Shown piece by piece: positions 8,633-17,480 of a stretch of 23,078 nucleotides of DNA (positions are counted from its first letter, which is position 1; the number at the start of each line of letters is the position of its first letter). The stretch is from a virus. The stretch lies in IMG/VR virus record IMGVR_UViG_3300024352_000178, positions 1-23,078 of that record; one strand, given 5' to 3'. The notes below the pieces were generated by a model. The model saw nothing but the letters and a program-made list of their open reading frames with translations, was not told where the DNA came from and searched no databases. Made by a program: the position numbers and the translations under genes.

Positions 8633-11512
8633 TTATACTTTTGTACCGTGTAAGAATTGAAAGCGTCTGCCGTCGGGAAGTTCAATAATGAGATGGTCGG
8701 TACCTTCATCACCTTTGAATGTATCGACAACTTTAGCTCCATTTTTCAGCCTCACTGGCGTACCAGATGGTGCTGCATAATCAATACCGAATGATGCACG
8801 TGAGCGGTGACGTGCTTCATCATCAGTAATTTTTGTGCCTTTAGAAAGAGATTTCCACTTACCATTTACATTAACTTCTACAAAGCTATCAACCTCAGTC
8901 GGTTGAATCTTGGAGAAACCAGTAGTAGTAATAGTACCTCTATCAACACGTTTCAAATCAAGGTGAGGACCCGTAGATCCATACCCAAGACTTCCGATCT
9001 TATAGACAACGGAAGGACGCATAGTTGCAGGATCACGCCAAGCAGAGCCGTAGCCGTACTTAGCAGCAGATTTGAGAACCTTGGGAAGATAATCCCTGTT
9101 CTCTTGAGATTTACCAATGCCGCCAAGACCACTGTTGTAGGCTTGAATAGCACGATTAACATCACCACCGGTAGCCGCAATCAAACCCTTAAGGTGTTTG
9201 GCTGCATAGTTAATGCTCGCTACAGGATCGTCATAGTTTACACCAGGATGATACTCTGGCATGATTTGAGCGATACCTCTAGCACCCGCACTAGACCGAG
9301 TTCTACCGTAAATAACATCATCACGCCAACTCGATTCAACTTCAAGAATACCAGTAAGGATAGCAGGATCAATGCCATTGGCCGCTGCAGCCTTCTGTAT
9401 GGTGCTTCCGAAGCCTTTAGGTACAACTGCTGGCTGGAAGCTTCCCATGCTGCTCAGAGCCCGTACAGAGCGGTTATACGTCGGTAGACGATTGAGCAGT
9501 GACTGCATCTGAGTGGACATGGTTGTATTAGCTATTTCCAAAGATTGAGGAACAGCTAACGGACGCATACCTGCAGCATCACGTTGACGATTGATAACTT
9601 CAAGACCGGTAATACCTAATTTAGATCCCCAGTATTGAGCCTCAAAAGGTATCTTCCAACCGGGTTCACCGTAACCATCTTCAATTGCAGTTAGTTCTGC
9701 AGCGTTGAAGATAAGACCAGGTTTCTTGTTAAGAGAAGCTTTACCTCCTCCAAGAAATGAATCGTTAATCTTCTTTAGCTTTCCATTGATAGCAGCAGAG
9801 GTTTTAGCGTTGCCAAGACTAAAGCTAGAGAAGTTACCATTTTTATCAATGGCATAACGACCACCAGCATCAAACTCAGCCATTACTTCAGTAACGGCTT
9901 GGTTAGCAGCTTGAGCAGCGTTTAGCTCTCCAGTTGCTACATACTCAGAAACCTTACGGTTAAACTTAGCTTGAAGCTCACCAATCACAAGAGTAGCCAT
10001 GCCACTAGCAGAACCATCTGGAGAAACCTTCACACGAGGATTAGTTTTAACGTGGTTCTCAATGGCTTTGAGTTGAGTTTTAAATTGACCAGTAGTAGAC
10101 CTAGAAGCTTCTTGTTTCTTAGCTGCATCCATCCACTTGGTTTGTGTTTTCCAAGGGGCTTGTGCAACCATCTCAGTAGTGAGAAGGTTCTGCTCAGCAA
10201 GCTTTTCAAACCTATCATTCAACTCTTGCTCAGCTTTAGCATCAATACCGTAAGTAGATTCTAGTTGTTTAAGATAAGAGCTTTCTTTGCCGTACTTATC
10301 AAAGTATTGTTGTTGTGCACCTTTGATGTTAGCCTCAGTGGCTTCATCAGGGTTATTACGGAAATACTCTTCTAGTTGTTGCTCACCTTGTTTGGCGAGC
10401 ATTTCACGGTCAGCTTCATCAGCAGCAAAGTTAGCACGTGCATTAGCAGCACGCTCTTTGTCAAAGGCTAGAAATTGAGTTTTCCAACGAGTACCGACAG
10501 CAGTTCCAGATTCAGGATCTACAGTATTTTTAATGTTGTTATAGCGTTCAAGCGATAATTCACCTGCTTTATCTAGGTTACCCAGATGCTTCCAGAACTC
10601 TGACCAAGCACCACGCAATCCAAGATGATTACCCCGTGCATCAACAGTCGCAGACATACGACGAACCCAAGCTAGTGGGTCGTTATCGACTAGCAGTTCT
10701 GCATCTGCAAGCTCACGGGTCTTAAACGATTCATTCTGAGCAAACTCAAAACGAGCTTCACCAATAACATCAGTCCTTGCTTTCCGCATAGACGGGAAAG
10801 CATGTTCATTAAGAAGAGTGGTGTTAACACCTACAAGACCATATTGTTTGTAGAACTCAGAGTTGAGTGCACGAACAGCTTGGGCGGTTCTGACTGGATC
10901 ACCTTTAGCTTCAGATGGAGTGAAAACAGTACCATCCTTCAAACGAATTTGAAGAGTGTTGTTGTTTTGAAGTTGATCTTCAAGCCAAGGTTTGTAAGCA
11001 TCACCAGCTTGCTTAGCCATTGCACGGGTGAACCCGATCTTTTCATAATGACCGAGTTTTTTGTACAGGTTAGCAACTTCAAATGGTTCGCCTTTAGCAA
11101 GTGCATCGTTAGCTGTGATTTGCATTGCTGCATCACCAAGCTTAGCACGGTTAAGGGTTTCAGTGTACTCTTGCCACTCTTCAAATGTAGCACCGGCTTC
11201 CAAGGCTTTATTCATGCCTCGTTCCATGCCAGCTTCGGCGTACATCTCTACACCAGCTTGAACGACTTTACCCAGGGTCTCAGAGAACTGAACCATCCGA
11301 GAACCTTCTTCAAGGTTTAAACGGTTAGCAAGATCTTGAAGTTTAGCTGTTTCGTTAAGTGCATCACCCTCAGCTTTGATGTTAGAAAGCTCAACTTGTT
11401 TGTTACGCTCAAGTTGGTCAGTCTGATCGGTTAATTGAAGAGGATTGAACCCTTGGCGTTCTATCGGGCTTTGATAGCCTTGTTGTAGTTGTAGTTCTTT
11501 AGATAGTGCCAT
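8633..11512 (-). CDS. internal core protein, gp15-like, with C-terminal transglycosylase and M23-like tail
   Basis: This 959-residue protein sits in the T7 gp15 position (747 residues) and is longer by about the size of a C-terminal addition. Residues 1-690 are mostly charged and helical, as expected for a core protein. Residues 700-822 form a soluble lytic transglycosylase (SLT) domain: EVESSW with Glu726 as likely catalytic acid, GARGIAQIMP, and AYNSG. These would cut peptidoglycan during genome entry. Residues 843-959 carry M23 endopeptidase-like pieces in permuted order: STGPHLDLK (His850, Asp852), then HRSRASFGIDYAAPSGTPV (His902, Asp911), then FLHG (His955). It is likely part of the ejected channel complex with the gp14- and gp16-like proteins. 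It starts three bases after the gp14-like stop. Confidence 0.88.
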   Translation of the reverse strand: MALSKELQLQQGYQSPIERQGFNPLQLTDQTDQLERNKQVELSNIKAEGDALNETAKLQDLANRLNLEEGSRMVQFSETLGKVVQAGVEMYAEAGMERGMNKALEAGATFEEWQEYTETLNRAKLGDAAMQITANDALAKGEPFEVANLYKKLGHYEKIGFTRAMAKQAGDAYKPWLEDQLQNNNTLQIRLKDGTVFTPSEAKGDPVRTAQAVRALNSEFYKQYGLVGVNTTLLNEHAFPSMRKARTDVIGEARFEFAQNESFKTRELADAELLVDNDPLAWVRRMSATVDARGNHLGLRGAWSEFWKHLGNLDKAGELSLERYNNIKNTVDPESGTAVGTRWKTQFLAFDKERAANARANFAADEADREMLAKQGEQQLEEYFRNNPDEATEANIKGAQQQYFDKYGKESSYLKQLESTYGIDAKAEQELNDRFEKLAEQNLLTTEMVAQAPWKTQTKWMDAAKKQEASRSTTGQFKTQLKAIENHVKTNPRVKVSPDGSASGMATLVIGELQAKFNRKVSEYVATGELNAAQAANQAVTEVMAEFDAGGRYAIDKNGNFSSFSLGNAKTSAAINGKLKKINDSFLGGGKASLNKKPGLIFNAAELTAIEDGYGEPGWKIPFEAQYWGSKLGITGLEVINRQRDAAGMRPLAVPQSLEIANTTMSTQMQSLLNRLPTYNRSVRALSSMGSFQPAVVPKGFGSTIQKAAAANGIDPAILTGILEVESSWRDDVIYGRTRSSAGARGIAQIMPEYHPGVNYDDPVASINYAAKHLKGLIAATGGDVNRAIQAYNSGLGGIGKSQENRDYLPKVLKSAAKYGYGSAWRDPATMRPSVVYKIGSLGYGSTGPHLDLKRVDRGTITTTGFSKIQPTEVDSFVEVNVNGKWKSLSKGTKITDDEARHRSRASFGIDYAAPSGTPVRLKNGAKVVDTFKGDEGTDHLIIELPDGRRFQFLHGTKV

Positions 11513-11515
11513 AGT

Positions 11516-12205
11516 TTAACCTTTTGCCATTGTTCGACCAACAGACATAGCAGTAGAAGCACCGCCAACCAATGCATTCATAATTGTCAATCCTGCATTA
11601 GGACTGAATGGTTGACTGGGCATAGCTGCTGCAGTAAACTGTTGAAGCTCAGGAAGAATACCAAGATCTCCATAAGCATTGAAAACGGATTGAGTAGCTT
11701 GCCGACCAAGTGCTTGACGGCTTCTACCTGTTTGACCAACAACACCTGCAAGCCTTTCAGCTTCCATGGCAGCATTGCGACCAAACGTACCAAGTGTTCC
11801 AAGAACATCAGCACGTTGGCGTGAACGGCTACTACCTTCAAAAGCTGCACGGTTAAATCCAACAGCTTGTGACAATGCTGCTAATTGACCTTGACGAGAA
11901 TAAGCAGATTGAGCAAACGCTTGACCTAATTCACGTTGCAGATCTTCACCAGCACGAGCAAAGTCTTCTTGAATGAATCCAAGGTTTTGAGCAAAGCGTC
12001 CAGTTTGATAACCATAAATGTCAGCAGTGCGCTTGTTAGAAGCAGCAATCAACTTGGCATTTAATTGGTTCTCACGTAGAACTCTATCCTTTTCTTGTTG
12101 ATACTGTTGTTGCCGTTGGCGGCTTTCTTGGCTAGCTCCAAACAATGACTGTCCAATAGACAGTGCGCCCATAATACTGGCGCTTACTGGTTCAAATGCT
12201 ACCAT
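11516..12205 (-). CDS. internal virion protein, gp14-like
   Basis: A 229-residue protein in the T7 gp14 slot (196 residues). The N-terminus has a short hydrophobic segment (SASIMGALSIGQSLFGA, about 8-24), followed by a long Gln/Arg/Glu-rich helical stretch (about 25-75) likely to be coiled coil, and a Gly/Ala-rich, moderately hydrophobic C-terminus. This matches T7 gp14, which inserts in the outer membrane at the start of DNA ejection. It overlaps the end of the gp13-like gene by 14 bases and precedes the gp15-like gene by three, so the three are translated as a block. Assignment is by position, size and composition. Confidence 0.78.
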   Translation of the reverse strand: MVAFEPVSASIMGALSIGQSLFGASQESRQRQQQYQQEKDRVLRENQLNAKLIAASNKRTADIYGYQTGRFAQNLGFIQEDFARAGEDLQRELGQAFAQSAYSRQGQLAALSQAVGFNRAAFEGSSRSRQRADVLGTLGTFGRNAAMEAERLAGVVGQTGRSRQALGRQATQSVFNAYGDLGILPELQQFTAAAMPSQPFSPNAGLTIMNALVGGASTAMSVGRTMAKG

Positions 12206-12647
12206 AATTTACCTTTGCAAATTCCACATAATAGATGTTTCGTGTGTCGCATAGCACGACGTTGATAACCTTGAAACCAATGAGCTTCAAGAACTTTCTT
12301 AGATTATTGTTCTGAATATCTACTCGGTTCCAAAGAACTGGTCCCAAGGTCTTTACAAACTCTCTTGCCCATTTGATAAAAGCTTTGGGGTGCTTACGGA
12401 CTTCATGTGTCATGTTCATCCATACACACCCTTCAGCAGTTACACCAAACAACGCAGCAGGTTTGTCGTCAGGACTAATTAGAAAGAAGGTTTTACTTTC
12501 GAGTACATCATACGACATACAAAGAACTGGATTGATACCAGCTCTAAAGAAATCAGCTACACCTTCTTCCAATAAGTCTTTAGCTATCACAGGTACATCT
12601 TCTAAAGCAGCAGGTCTTACTTTAAAGCCTGAGGTGGAATTGCTCAT
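12192..12647 (-). CDS. gp13-like internal virion/assembly protein, GNAT-like fold
   Basis: A 151-residue protein in the T7 gp13 slot (138 residues). It begins with a beta/alpha pattern typical of acetyltransferase-like folds (FKVRPAALEDVPVIAKDL), with a central beta region (AALFGVTAEGCVWMNM) and a C-terminal part with NNNLRKFLKLIGFKVI, which parallels the 'hirFLKtiGa' segment of T7 gp13. The family looks like a GNAT fold recruited to virion assembly; I see no evidence that it acetylates anything. It lies three bases after the tail tube B stop and overlaps the next gene by 14 bases. Confidence 0.7.
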   Translation of the reverse strand: MSNSTSGFKVRPAALEDVPVIAKDLLEEGVADFFRAGINPVLCMSYDVLESKTFFLISPDDKPAALFGVTAEGCVWMNMTHEVRKHPKAFIKWAREFVKTLGPVLWNRVDIQNNNLRKFLKLIGFKVINVVLCDTRNIYYVEFAKVNYGSI

Positions 12648-12650
12648 AAA

Positions 12651-15584
12651 TTAAGATCCTCGGTAGAAACGATTGCTATACTTACCTTCCCACGTCATGT
12701 CTAAAAGACTCACAGGAAATGGAGTATCTCCAATAATTCGGATAGCAGTGTTTTTGTTACGTTGATAAATAGGGACAACGTGTACAGAATCAGCAGAAAG
12801 ATTAACGTTGTTTAAAACGTAGGTATTAGGTAAAGTAGTAGACACTACATTCTCCCACGTTGGAATACCAGTCAAATCAATTTCATAAGTTACAGGACCG
12901 CTAAGACCTGTAGCAACGTTGATTCGATGAAGAATAAGATCAGCAGTTTGATCACTGCTTACATAACTTCCTTCACTTTTAGTGATGTAAAATTTAGGGA
13001 GTTCCAGAGACATTTCATACTGGTATCCAATAATCAGATCACGTCCACGATAGTCTCCAGCAATGTCTGCATAGTAAGCACCTGCTGTACCTGCTACAGT
13101 TGGTTCTAATACAGCACCAACGGATTGACTTGAAGTAGCGTTGCTACCACCGATGTACCCACCAAGAGCTACAACTACAAAAGTTTTACCGCTTGCAGTT
13201 TCATACGGAAGAAAAATGCGAGTAGTATCAGCGTTGGAGTCATAGGTACGATAAGGGTTAATGGACCAGTAATCCAAAAACACATCAGTTTTCTCACCAG
13301 TAGGAAGAGTCAAAAACCCTTCATCACTAGATTGACGAAGATTAAATGCTTGAACTTCAACTTCAGTTCCATTAGCAACAATTGCATAGTAAGTACTTTG
13401 GTCAAAGAATTGATCAAGTAACGTACCAGTTAAAGTCCACTTATACCAAGACTGAACACGCTTTTCACTAAGCTGTAAAAAACGGTATTGATAAATAGTG
13501 CTGTTCCCAATAGTTCCAAGAGAAATAATGGATGCAGCTGCAGACGAGATAAGGCTGTCAATTGTGCTTGGAATAAGTTCAGGGATGTTATAGGTTAGTT
13601 CCTCAGCAAGAGGAGGACTATCGTTCCTAATATCTACAAGGTTAAAGAGTTTAGTATAAAGAGGTGTTTTAGCAATAAAGTTAGTAGAGATACCGGTTGA
13701 TACAGCTTCAATATCAGCCTCACACTCATACGACGACATAGTGTTAATCTTTGCCGTCTTAGGACTCAAAATGTCAGAGTCAGTGCTTAGCAAGAATTGT
13801 TCAGTGTTACCAAATAGAATCAGACCAACAGCAGTAGGTCGGACATAATTCAAAGTAACTGGCTTAGCGGTTGATGCCGAAATATCAATCGGGTCATCAT
13901 CTGTAGCAGTAAGAGCGGTAGTGTTAAAGAAGTTGAACAGGTCACCTGCTCTACTCATTGTCACGGTTTCATTGGACAAGAACCCAAGGCGGTTCCTATA
14001 CAAGAACATGTGACGAATAGTTGTACCGACAAAACTAGGATTGGGATTAGTAGTAAGATCACCAATCAATCTTTCATCCCAAGTTACTGGTCCATAAGTA
14101 AAGGAGCCATCAGTTTGCCGGACCAATTGGTGAGGCATGGTGAGGGGATCAAACCTATATGTAATTCCAGGTCCAACCGTTTCTTCCCATGTACCTACAC
14201 CATAAGTAGCACCGGAAGAAGAGTTAAATTTAAGCCACATATCATCAACTTCCACATCACCAGAGTTGACAACTTTGACTACATAACCATCTTTAGCTTG
14301 GCTAGGCAAAGCGGAAACCGTTGCAACAGTTTCTTGGAAAGCATACATTGCATCTTGTGATGGACCGCCTACAACTTCAATGGTAAAGGCAGCAGTACAA
14401 CTAATGTAAATACCAGCACCAACTCTTACAGCAGTGTAAGTTTTACCACCAAAAGTTTGACCATTAATATCACCAACAAGGTCACTAAGAATCTGATCTA
14501 CATCACCACCTGAACCAGCATTATAAGAACCACGAAGAGTGCCATCAAGCTTAATTTGATAGTGACCAGTGCCAACAATACTAAGAACAACAAAAGCTTG
14601 ATGAGGAAGAGCAGCAGTGGTAGTTGCTGCATCCATTTGGACTGTTTTAGCTTTGTTTAATACAAATGTGTAATCATTAAGCGTTAGAACTTCAATGTCC
14701 TCAGGGTCAGCATCTTTGAGATAAGCATTAGCAGGAACAGTAGTGATAGCACAGTCATTAACTTCAGTGTTGTAAAGACCAAGCTTGGTTGCTTCATCAG
14801 CTACAGCGTTACTGTAGTTGGTCTGAGCATTATTCATTGCAGCCAAGGCAGTAGCCAGTTGACCAGCAGTGTGTGTAGCTGCTACCGTATGAATCGCTGT
14901 AAAGACTCTGTAACCCTCTGCAGCAAGCTTTGGATGCTCATCGGTACGTTCGGTACCAAGAGTATATCCAGCGGGCAAGGAGACGCTTGTAGACACCACT
15001 GTGTCAGCGTTCTTAACTACATAAACCCCATCAGCATTTTTTGTGATACCTGAATACAGGTAAACTTCGTAAAAAGTGTTTGGTGTAGCAGAAGGAATGT
15101 AATTGTACTTTACATCAAACAATTCTTCTGTAGTGGCATTCTGTCCGGCAAGAGCTTCAGCGTAATTAGATTGAGCGGTATGAAGTTCTGTAAGCCTAGT
15201 TTTCCTGACGTTTACTGCTGCATTGTAATTAGCAAGTGTAGTTTTTACATCTGCAATAACACACGTACCAGGAACACCTGTATTACTACCCATGTTAACA
15301 GCACGGGGGGAACCATCTGATAGGCTCCAAATACGAAATACATTGTTTGCATATTGAGCAACGTATTTCTCATCCTGATCCCTAAGAATCGAAAACCAAC
15401 GACCAGTAGTGGCAGCGTTTGTCAACGACTCAATGTATTCACCACCAGGACGCTTCAACATACCCAACGCAAAGTCAGGCAAGGTATTCACTGCATCTCT
15501 GACTTGTCCAGGAAACTTCCTGCTATCAGGTTGTTGAGAGATACCAAGAAAAAGGTTTGGGATTCTCTGGGAAATGGTACTCAT
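12651..15584 (-). CDS. tail tubular protein B, gp12-like
   Basis: This forms the conical nozzle of the podovirus tail. The start is typical: SQRIPNLFLGISQQPD, then PGQVRDAVNTLPDFALGMLKRPGGEY. The rest includes the beta-rich propeller segments (DYTFVLNKAKTVQMD; WDERLIGDLTTNPNPSF; FLYRNRLGFLSNETVTMSRAGD; FNFFNTTALTATDDDPID). At 977 residues it exceeds T7 gp12 (794), mostly because of about 180 residues inserted at 108-288: an Ala-rich helix (112-146), a beta-rich section (150-235) and a second long helix (238-277). Its ATG overlaps the stop of tail tube A by four bases (ATGA), and the gp13-like gene follows after three bases. Confidence 0.9.
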   Translation of the reverse strand: MSTISQRIPNLFLGISQQPDSRKFPGQVRDAVNTLPDFALGMLKRPGGEYIESLTNAATTGRWFSILRDQDEKYVAQYANNVFRIWSLSDGSPRAVNMGSNTGVPGTCVIADVKTTLANYNAAVNVRKTRLTELHTAQSNYAEALAGQNATTEELFDVKYNYIPSATPNTFYEVYLYSGITKNADGVYVVKNADTVVSTSVSLPAGYTLGTERTDEHPKLAAEGYRVFTAIHTVAATHTAGQLATALAAMNNAQTNYSNAVADEATKLGLYNTEVNDCAITTVPANAYLKDADPEDIEVLTLNDYTFVLNKAKTVQMDAATTTAALPHQAFVVLSIVGTGHYQIKLDGTLRGSYNAGSGGDVDQILSDLVGDINGQTFGGKTYTAVRVGAGIYISCTAAFTIEVVGGPSQDAMYAFQETVATVSALPSQAKDGYVVKVVNSGDVEVDDMWLKFNSSSGATYGVGTWEETVGPGITYRFDPLTMPHQLVRQTDGSFTYGPVTWDERLIGDLTTNPNPSFVGTTIRHMFLYRNRLGFLSNETVTMSRAGDLFNFFNTTALTATDDDPIDISASTAKPVTLNYVRPTAVGLILFGNTEQFLLSTDSDILSPKTAKINTMSSYECEADIEAVSTGISTNFIAKTPLYTKLFNLVDIRNDSPPLAEELTYNIPELIPSTIDSLISSAAASIISLGTIGNSTIYQYRFLQLSEKRVQSWYKWTLTGTLLDQFFDQSTYYAIVANGTEVEVQAFNLRQSSDEGFLTLPTGEKTDVFLDYWSINPYRTYDSNADTTRIFLPYETASGKTFVVVALGGYIGGSNATSSQSVGAVLEPTVAGTAGAYYADIAGDYRGRDLIIGYQYEMSLELPKFYITKSEGSYVSSDQTADLILHRINVATGLSGPVTYEIDLTGIPTWENVVSTTLPNTYVLNNVNLSADSVHVVPIYQRNKNTAIRIIGDTPFPVSLLDMTWEGKYSNRFYRGS

Positions 15585-16198
15585 CGCATCAAAGCTTGAT
15601 AAGGTTGATAACTTGTGTAGTAATTCTGACCATCCTTAAAACCAAACATCGAGTAATCCCCTTGGTTGCATTCATATTCAATGGCTGCAGCACGGGTATA
15701 GACTTCTTGTTCAGCAAGGAGTTTGTTGATCTCTTGATCACCAATTAACTTGGTGGCACACATACGAGCAGCACGAGCAGTGATGTACGTTTGAATAGCA
15801 GGGGGTACATCAGTGAAATCAAAGTACCAGGTCAGATCAACGTGAACAGGTTCAGTAAAAGTAAATGTATGATGAAGACGGTCATACAACTTTCCATCAC
15901 GGCGTACTAAATCAAACTCATTTTTATGATGTTCGACATTAGCATCCATTTGAAGGACATTGTACGGATATAAAATTTGATTAGTGATTGAATCTGGAAC
16001 CATCTCGTAGTCCCGTTCTGTGTTAAAGATCCAACCTTCAGATTGAACTTGACGATTGATTTCTCTAAGAGTATTCAGAACAATGGATACTTCGGGGTTC
16101 TGTAGATCCAGCGTGGTGACAGGAGCCTGTCCCACAGAGCTTAGTATTTGATTAACAGCATCCAGTTCGGTGGACACAGCATAAGTAGGAAAGGGCAT
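15581..16198 (-). CDS. tail tubular protein A, gp11-like
   Basis: At 205 residues this agrees with T7 gp11 (196), the gatekeeper ring between portal and nozzle. Characteristic features are the N-terminal TELDAVNQILSSVGQAPV and REINRQVQSEGWIFNTERDY, followed by DLTWYFDFTDVPPAIQTYIT and an Ala/Arg-rich helix (ARAARMCATKLIGDQEINKL). It is the first gene after the capsid terminator, and its ATG is preceded by AGG at a suitable distance. The stop overlaps the start of the tail tube B gene. Confidence 0.92.
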   Translation of the reverse strand: MPFPTYAVSTELDAVNQILSSVGQAPVTTLDLQNPEVSIVLNTLREINRQVQSEGWIFNTERDYEMVPDSITNQILYPYNVLQMDANVEHHKNEFDLVRRDGKLYDRLHHTFTFTEPVHVDLTWYFDFTDVPPAIQTYITARAARMCATKLIGDQEINKLLAEQEVYTRAAAIEYECNQGDYSMFGFKDGQNYYTSYQPYQALMR

Positions 16199-16215
16199 AG
16201 TACCTATCAGAAATT

Positions 16216-16243
16216 AAAAAAAAGGGGACCCCGAAGGATCCCC
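16216..16243 (-). terminator. rho-independent terminator after the capsid gene
   Basis: Read on the minus strand, GGGGATCC-TTCG-GGGTCCCC forms an 8-bp stem (one U-G pair) closed by a UUCG tetraloop, followed by eight T residues (plus-strand A-run 16216-16223). It begins 21 bases after the capsid stop. T7 has its late terminator in the same place, after gene 10, so it probably lowers expression of tail genes relative to capsid. Confidence 0.93.
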
Positions 16244-16263
16244 AATGTTGAGTACGAAAAGAA

Positions 16264-17388
16264 TCAGAACTCAGAAGGTGCAGTAGCGCCCACATACAGC
16301 TCAACAGCTGCAGCAGGGTTCAGGTAATCAGCACCCATAGCCAGACGGCCAAGGATAACGTCACCCTGGTAGATCACCGACACGTCACCGCTGGTCACTT
16401 GCACTTGAGGACCAATTGCCTCAACCACACCAGCAGCTTCCTTCTGGAAGATCAGACCACAGGACTTGGTACCAACTTCAGCAGCGGTACCGTAGTCGTT
16501 CTTGATACCGGTCACAGCACCGTCAGCGTTCTCCAGGGCAGGACCCACGAAGCTACCAACGTTACCAGGAGAAGTCTCACCGGTAGTACCGCCGTACTTG
16601 GTACCATAGTTGCCCAGGAAGGGGATGTTCATGGACTTGTAGATCTTGATACCGGCAATCTCAATGATGCCGTTACCCTTTTGCAGGGAATCACCTTGAA
16701 CATCGCGGTTCACGAGACCGTTAGAACCGATGGCTTGGATCAGAGCGTAGTACTGGCGGGGGTTCAGAACACCCACACGACCGTCGCTGCTGACACCTTT
16801 CTCATCCATAGCGGCTGCAGCGTCATAGAACGCATTAACCAGAGCAGTGGAATCAAAAGCATCCGAATCGTTGGCAGAAGAACCAACGCGGATTTGGGTA
16901 CCACCAGGCTCAACGAAGCTGGCTTTGGTGATGGGGCTAGCCTTACGTGCACCGCGAGCGATAGCACGGAAGATGTAGCGGTCATACTTCTCAGCAAGAG
17001 CATAACCGATCTTGCGAGAGATCTCCGAACGCAGATCGTAGTGAGCCAGTACTTCGTCAAGCTCATACACAAAAGCCGAAGAAATCAGAAGGTCATCACA
17101 GGTGATGGTCTTCTCAGCCACCGGAGGTGCAGCATCGCTGTTACCCAGGATAGCGTTGCCAGGAGTATGGAACTCGGCAGTGGTGCGACCCGTGTAGATG
17201 AACTGCAGAGACTTGCCGTTCTTCAGGGTACGCTTCATAACCAGATCACGAGCAATCGACTCGTACTGGAAACCTTTGAACATCTCACCAGAAAAGAGGG
17301 TGAGATACAGAGCACGGGCATCACCCGCACCATTAGATTGACCAGGACGAGTCAGGCTCGTGGTCAAAGAGGAAGTTTGATGTGCCAT
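16264..17388 (-). CDS. major capsid protein, gp10-like
   Basis: A 374-residue protein (T7 gp10A is 345) with the HK97-type podovirus capsid pattern: a flexible N-terminus (SLTRPGQSNGAGDARALYL), LFSGEMFKGFQYESIARDLV, then GKSLQFIYTGRTTAEFHTPG, equivalent to the T7 'GKSAQFPVLGRTQA' segment. The central NPRQYYALIQ and the IKIYKSMNIPFLGNYG segment fit the axial domain. It builds the icosahedral shell on the gp9-like scaffold. It stands alone between a structured leader and a strong terminator, unlike the tightly packed neighbours, which suggests an independent high-level transcription unit. No obvious Shine-Dalgarno precedes the ATG. Confidence 0.93.
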   Translation of the reverse strand: MAHQTSSLTTSLTRPGQSNGAGDARALYLTLFSGEMFKGFQYESIARDLVMKRTLKNGKSLQFIYTGRTTAEFHTPGNAILGNSDAAPPVAEKTITCDDLLISSAFVYELDEVLAHYDLRSEISRKIGYALAEKYDRYIFRAIARGARKASPITKASFVEPGGTQIRVGSSANDSDAFDSTALVNAFYDAAAAMDEKGVSSDGRVGVLNPRQYYALIQAIGSNGLVNRDVQGDSLQKGNGIIEIAGIKIYKSMNIPFLGNYGTKYGGTTGETSPGNVGSFVGPALENADGAVTGIKNDYGTAAEVGTKSCGLIFQKEAAGVVEAIGPQVQVTSGDVSVIYQGDVILGRLAMGADYLNPAAAVELYVGATAPSEF

Positions 17389-17417
17389 TGATAGAGAGAA
17401 AGAAGTTTGTTACTTGC

Positions 17418-17433
17418 TCTCAAACGTTTGAGA
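17418..17433. repeat. 16-bp perfect palindrome in the capsid leader
   Basis: TCTCAAACGTTTGAGA is a perfect palindrome 30 bases upstream of the capsid start codon. In the direction of capsid transcription the T-run comes before it, not after, so it is not a normal terminator for that strand. It could be a protein-binding operator or an mRNA hairpin at the 5' end of the capsid message. Confidence 0.5.
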
Positions 17434-17451
17434 AAAAAATTGTGTAGCCAT

Positions 17452-17479
17452 ATTGTGTTGTCGTCTTTCCGACTGTCAA
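17452..17479 (-). promoter_or_regulatory. candidate promoter for the capsid gene
   Basis: On the minus strand a perfect TTGACA (17474-17479) is followed after 16 bases by CACAAT (17452-17457; 4 of 6 matches to TATAAT). It lies upstream of the palindrome and the capsid gene and downstream of a terminator-like hairpin. Position is favourable but the -10 is weak; a phage RNA polymerase promoter could also lie here unrecognised. Confidence 0.3.
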
Positions 17480-17480
17480 C

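Noticed and set aside
8633-8830. A working, canonical M23 endopeptidase at the end of the gp15-like protein
   Set aside because: The order of motifs is permuted and two of the usual zinc-binding histidines are replaced, so normal catalysis should not be assumed.
16399-17391. A 330-codon open frame on the plus strand opposite the capsid gene
   Set aside because: It mirrors the capsid gene in full, has low-complexity Thr/Val-rich content produced by capsid codon bias, and no domain. Other plus-strand frames (for example 1917-2639 and 3862-4416) are the same kind of shadow.
17418-17440. Palindrome plus A/T run taken as a terminator
   Set aside because: On the minus strand the T-run comes before the hairpin, and on the plus strand the hairpin is followed by A, so neither direction gives a terminator.
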